Below, in pieces: positions 24,402 through 25,087 of a stretch of DNA of 25,087 bases (position 1 is its first letter; the number at the start of each line of letters is the position of its first letter). This stretch comes from an uncultured Planctomycetota bacterium (GTDB taxonomy: Bacteria; Planctomycetota; SZUA-567; JAFGNG01): contig CAMZKK010000020.1 of the NCBI GenBank assembly GCA_947311175.1, forward strand, positions 1-25,087, given 5' to 3'. Under the pieces are notes generated by a model. The model searched no databases and was not told the DNA's origin. It saw nothing but the letters and a program-made list of their open reading frames with translations. Position numbers and translations under genes: made by a program.

Positions 24402-25087
24402 ATGACAGATAAAATAGGTAAAATTATTAACGAAAAATATATCATTGAAGAATTTTTTGGTCGTGATGGCGTTCATGAGGTCTATCAGTGTACCCAGAAG
24501 ATTGCCGATGGCATTGAGCGTCAGCTTGCAATAAAATTACTCCATGATTGGGGGGCGGTTAAAGAGCCTGAACGCAAGAGAAGAATCGAAGAAATAAAAA
24601 CGATTGCAAAAATAGGTGCTCATCCATTTATTATTAGCATTTGCGATTTTGGGGTAGATTCAGAGTTTGGTCCTTGGCGAGTTATGGAACTGGCAATGGG
24701 GGCAATGGATAAAATAATCGAAGAGGATCCGGTTAATCCTGCAGTCGTCAGAAATATTATGACAAGTATGCTTCAGGCATTGACAATGGTGCATGAGTAT
24801 GAAAAACCAATAATCCATAACAACATTAAACCGAGAAGTATTCTTCAGCTCACACCAGACACATGGGCACTAGGTAATTTTAATCTTGCAGCTTGCAGTG
24901 GTGATGAGGGAACTCTTGGTGAAGTAACCACAAAATATTCATCGCCTGAAATTCTTGATATTGACTTTGGGGAAGTCGGCGTATCGAGCGATTTGTATTC
25001 ACTTGGATTTTGTTTGTATGAGCTTGCCCTTGGCAAAAAATTATTTCAACAAACATTCCCTTCTATTTATGGCGGTGGTAGTGAGGC
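24402..25087 (+). CDS. Protein-kinase-fold protein, predicted pseudokinase (3' end outside window)
   Basis: The N-terminal 228 residues are visible; the frame is open at the window end. The fold follows a bacterial Ser/Thr kinase: glycine loop region EFFGRDGVHEVY, beta-3 lysine in LAIKLL (K45), a helix-C with E63/E64, and the SPE and SSDLYSLGFCLYEL segments of the C-lobe. The catalytic core is altered: HRDLKPxN reads H139-N-N141-I-K143-P-R-S146, and DFG reads N159-F-N161, so both catalytic aspartates and the Mg-binding Asn are absent. It is therefore predicted to be a pseudokinase that may still bind nucleotide or a partner. GGGGAG at 24392-24397 precedes ATG 24402. It follows the FHA-TM gene after nine bases, in the operon carrying the FHA-CpaF ATPase. 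Confidence 0.85.
   Translation, partial: MTDKIGKIINEKYIIEEFFGRDGVHEVYQCTQKIADGIERQLAIKLLHDWGAVKEPERKRRIEEIKTIAKIGAHPFIISICDFGVDSEFGPWRVMELAMGAMDKIIEEDPVNPAVVRNIMTSMLQALTMVHEYEKPIIHNNIKPRSILQLTPDTWALGNFNLAACSGDEGTLGEVTTKYSSPEILDIDFGEVGVSSDLYSLGFCLYELALGKKLFQQTFPSIYGGGSE

Overview
This AT-rich window reads as chromosomal DNA of a Gram-negative (diderm) bacterium. It carries an outer-membrane secretin with a signal peptide, a TPR lipoprotein, and a single-span protein with an apparent periplasmic beta-propeller. The mix of an FHA-CpaF fusion, a Ser/Thr kinase-like protein, MglA/roadblock proteins and long TPR/PQQ proteins would fit a lineage such as Lentisphaerota/Planctomycetota-type PVC bacteria, Riflebacteria-like groups or Myxococcota relatives. 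I cannot fix the phylum from sequence reading alone. Gene density is high and there is no gene-free stretch over 300 bases. The longest non-protein stretch (13902-14156) holds a hairpin, a promoter and a tRNA.

Layout. (1) 1-4025: the 3' end of a coiled-coil/helical-repeat protein, a small AsmA-like membrane protein, a promoter, a DUF7684-like protein and a UDP-sugar pyrophosphorylase related to UAP1. (2) 4148-10967: a co-directional, tightly spaced cluster built around a small Ras-like GTPase. In order it has TPR-roadblock, stand-alone roadblock, MglA-like GTPase with an added C-terminal transmembrane anchor, MglB-like roadblock, a 1091-residue protein (PATAN/DUF4388, TPR, one membrane span, PEGA-like domain, PQQ-type propeller), and a small single-span membrane protein. 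(3) 11046-14120: a DnaQ-exonuclease/DinG-helicase fusion, then a tRNA-Leu(CAA) with its own promoter. (4) 14157-25087: a Tad/Flp-type pilus or secretion locus. It has a divergent TadE-like protein, then secretin, TPR lipoprotein, CpaB, FHA-CpaF ATPase, TadB, TadC, an FHA-TM protein, and a kinase-fold protein that runs off the window end.

How the parts may work together. Region 2 looks like a polarity or positioning switch: a GTPase, its MglB-type regulator, extra roadblock scaffolds, and a membrane-spanning PATAN/propeller protein. Region 4 encodes an envelope-spanning Tad-type machine whose cytoplasmic ATPase and two extra membrane-side proteins carry FHA and kinase-like folds. A GTPase module positioning or gating the Tad machine is attractive, because MglA/MglB controls type IV pilus polarity in Myxococcus, but here it is only inference from proximity. 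The most unusual points are a tail-anchored MglA, a kinase-fold protein lacking both catalytic aspartates (HRD to HNN, DFG to NFN), an 8-A tract with an out-of-frame, well-placed start just before mglB, and a heptanucleotide tandem repeat in front of the FHA-CpaF gene.
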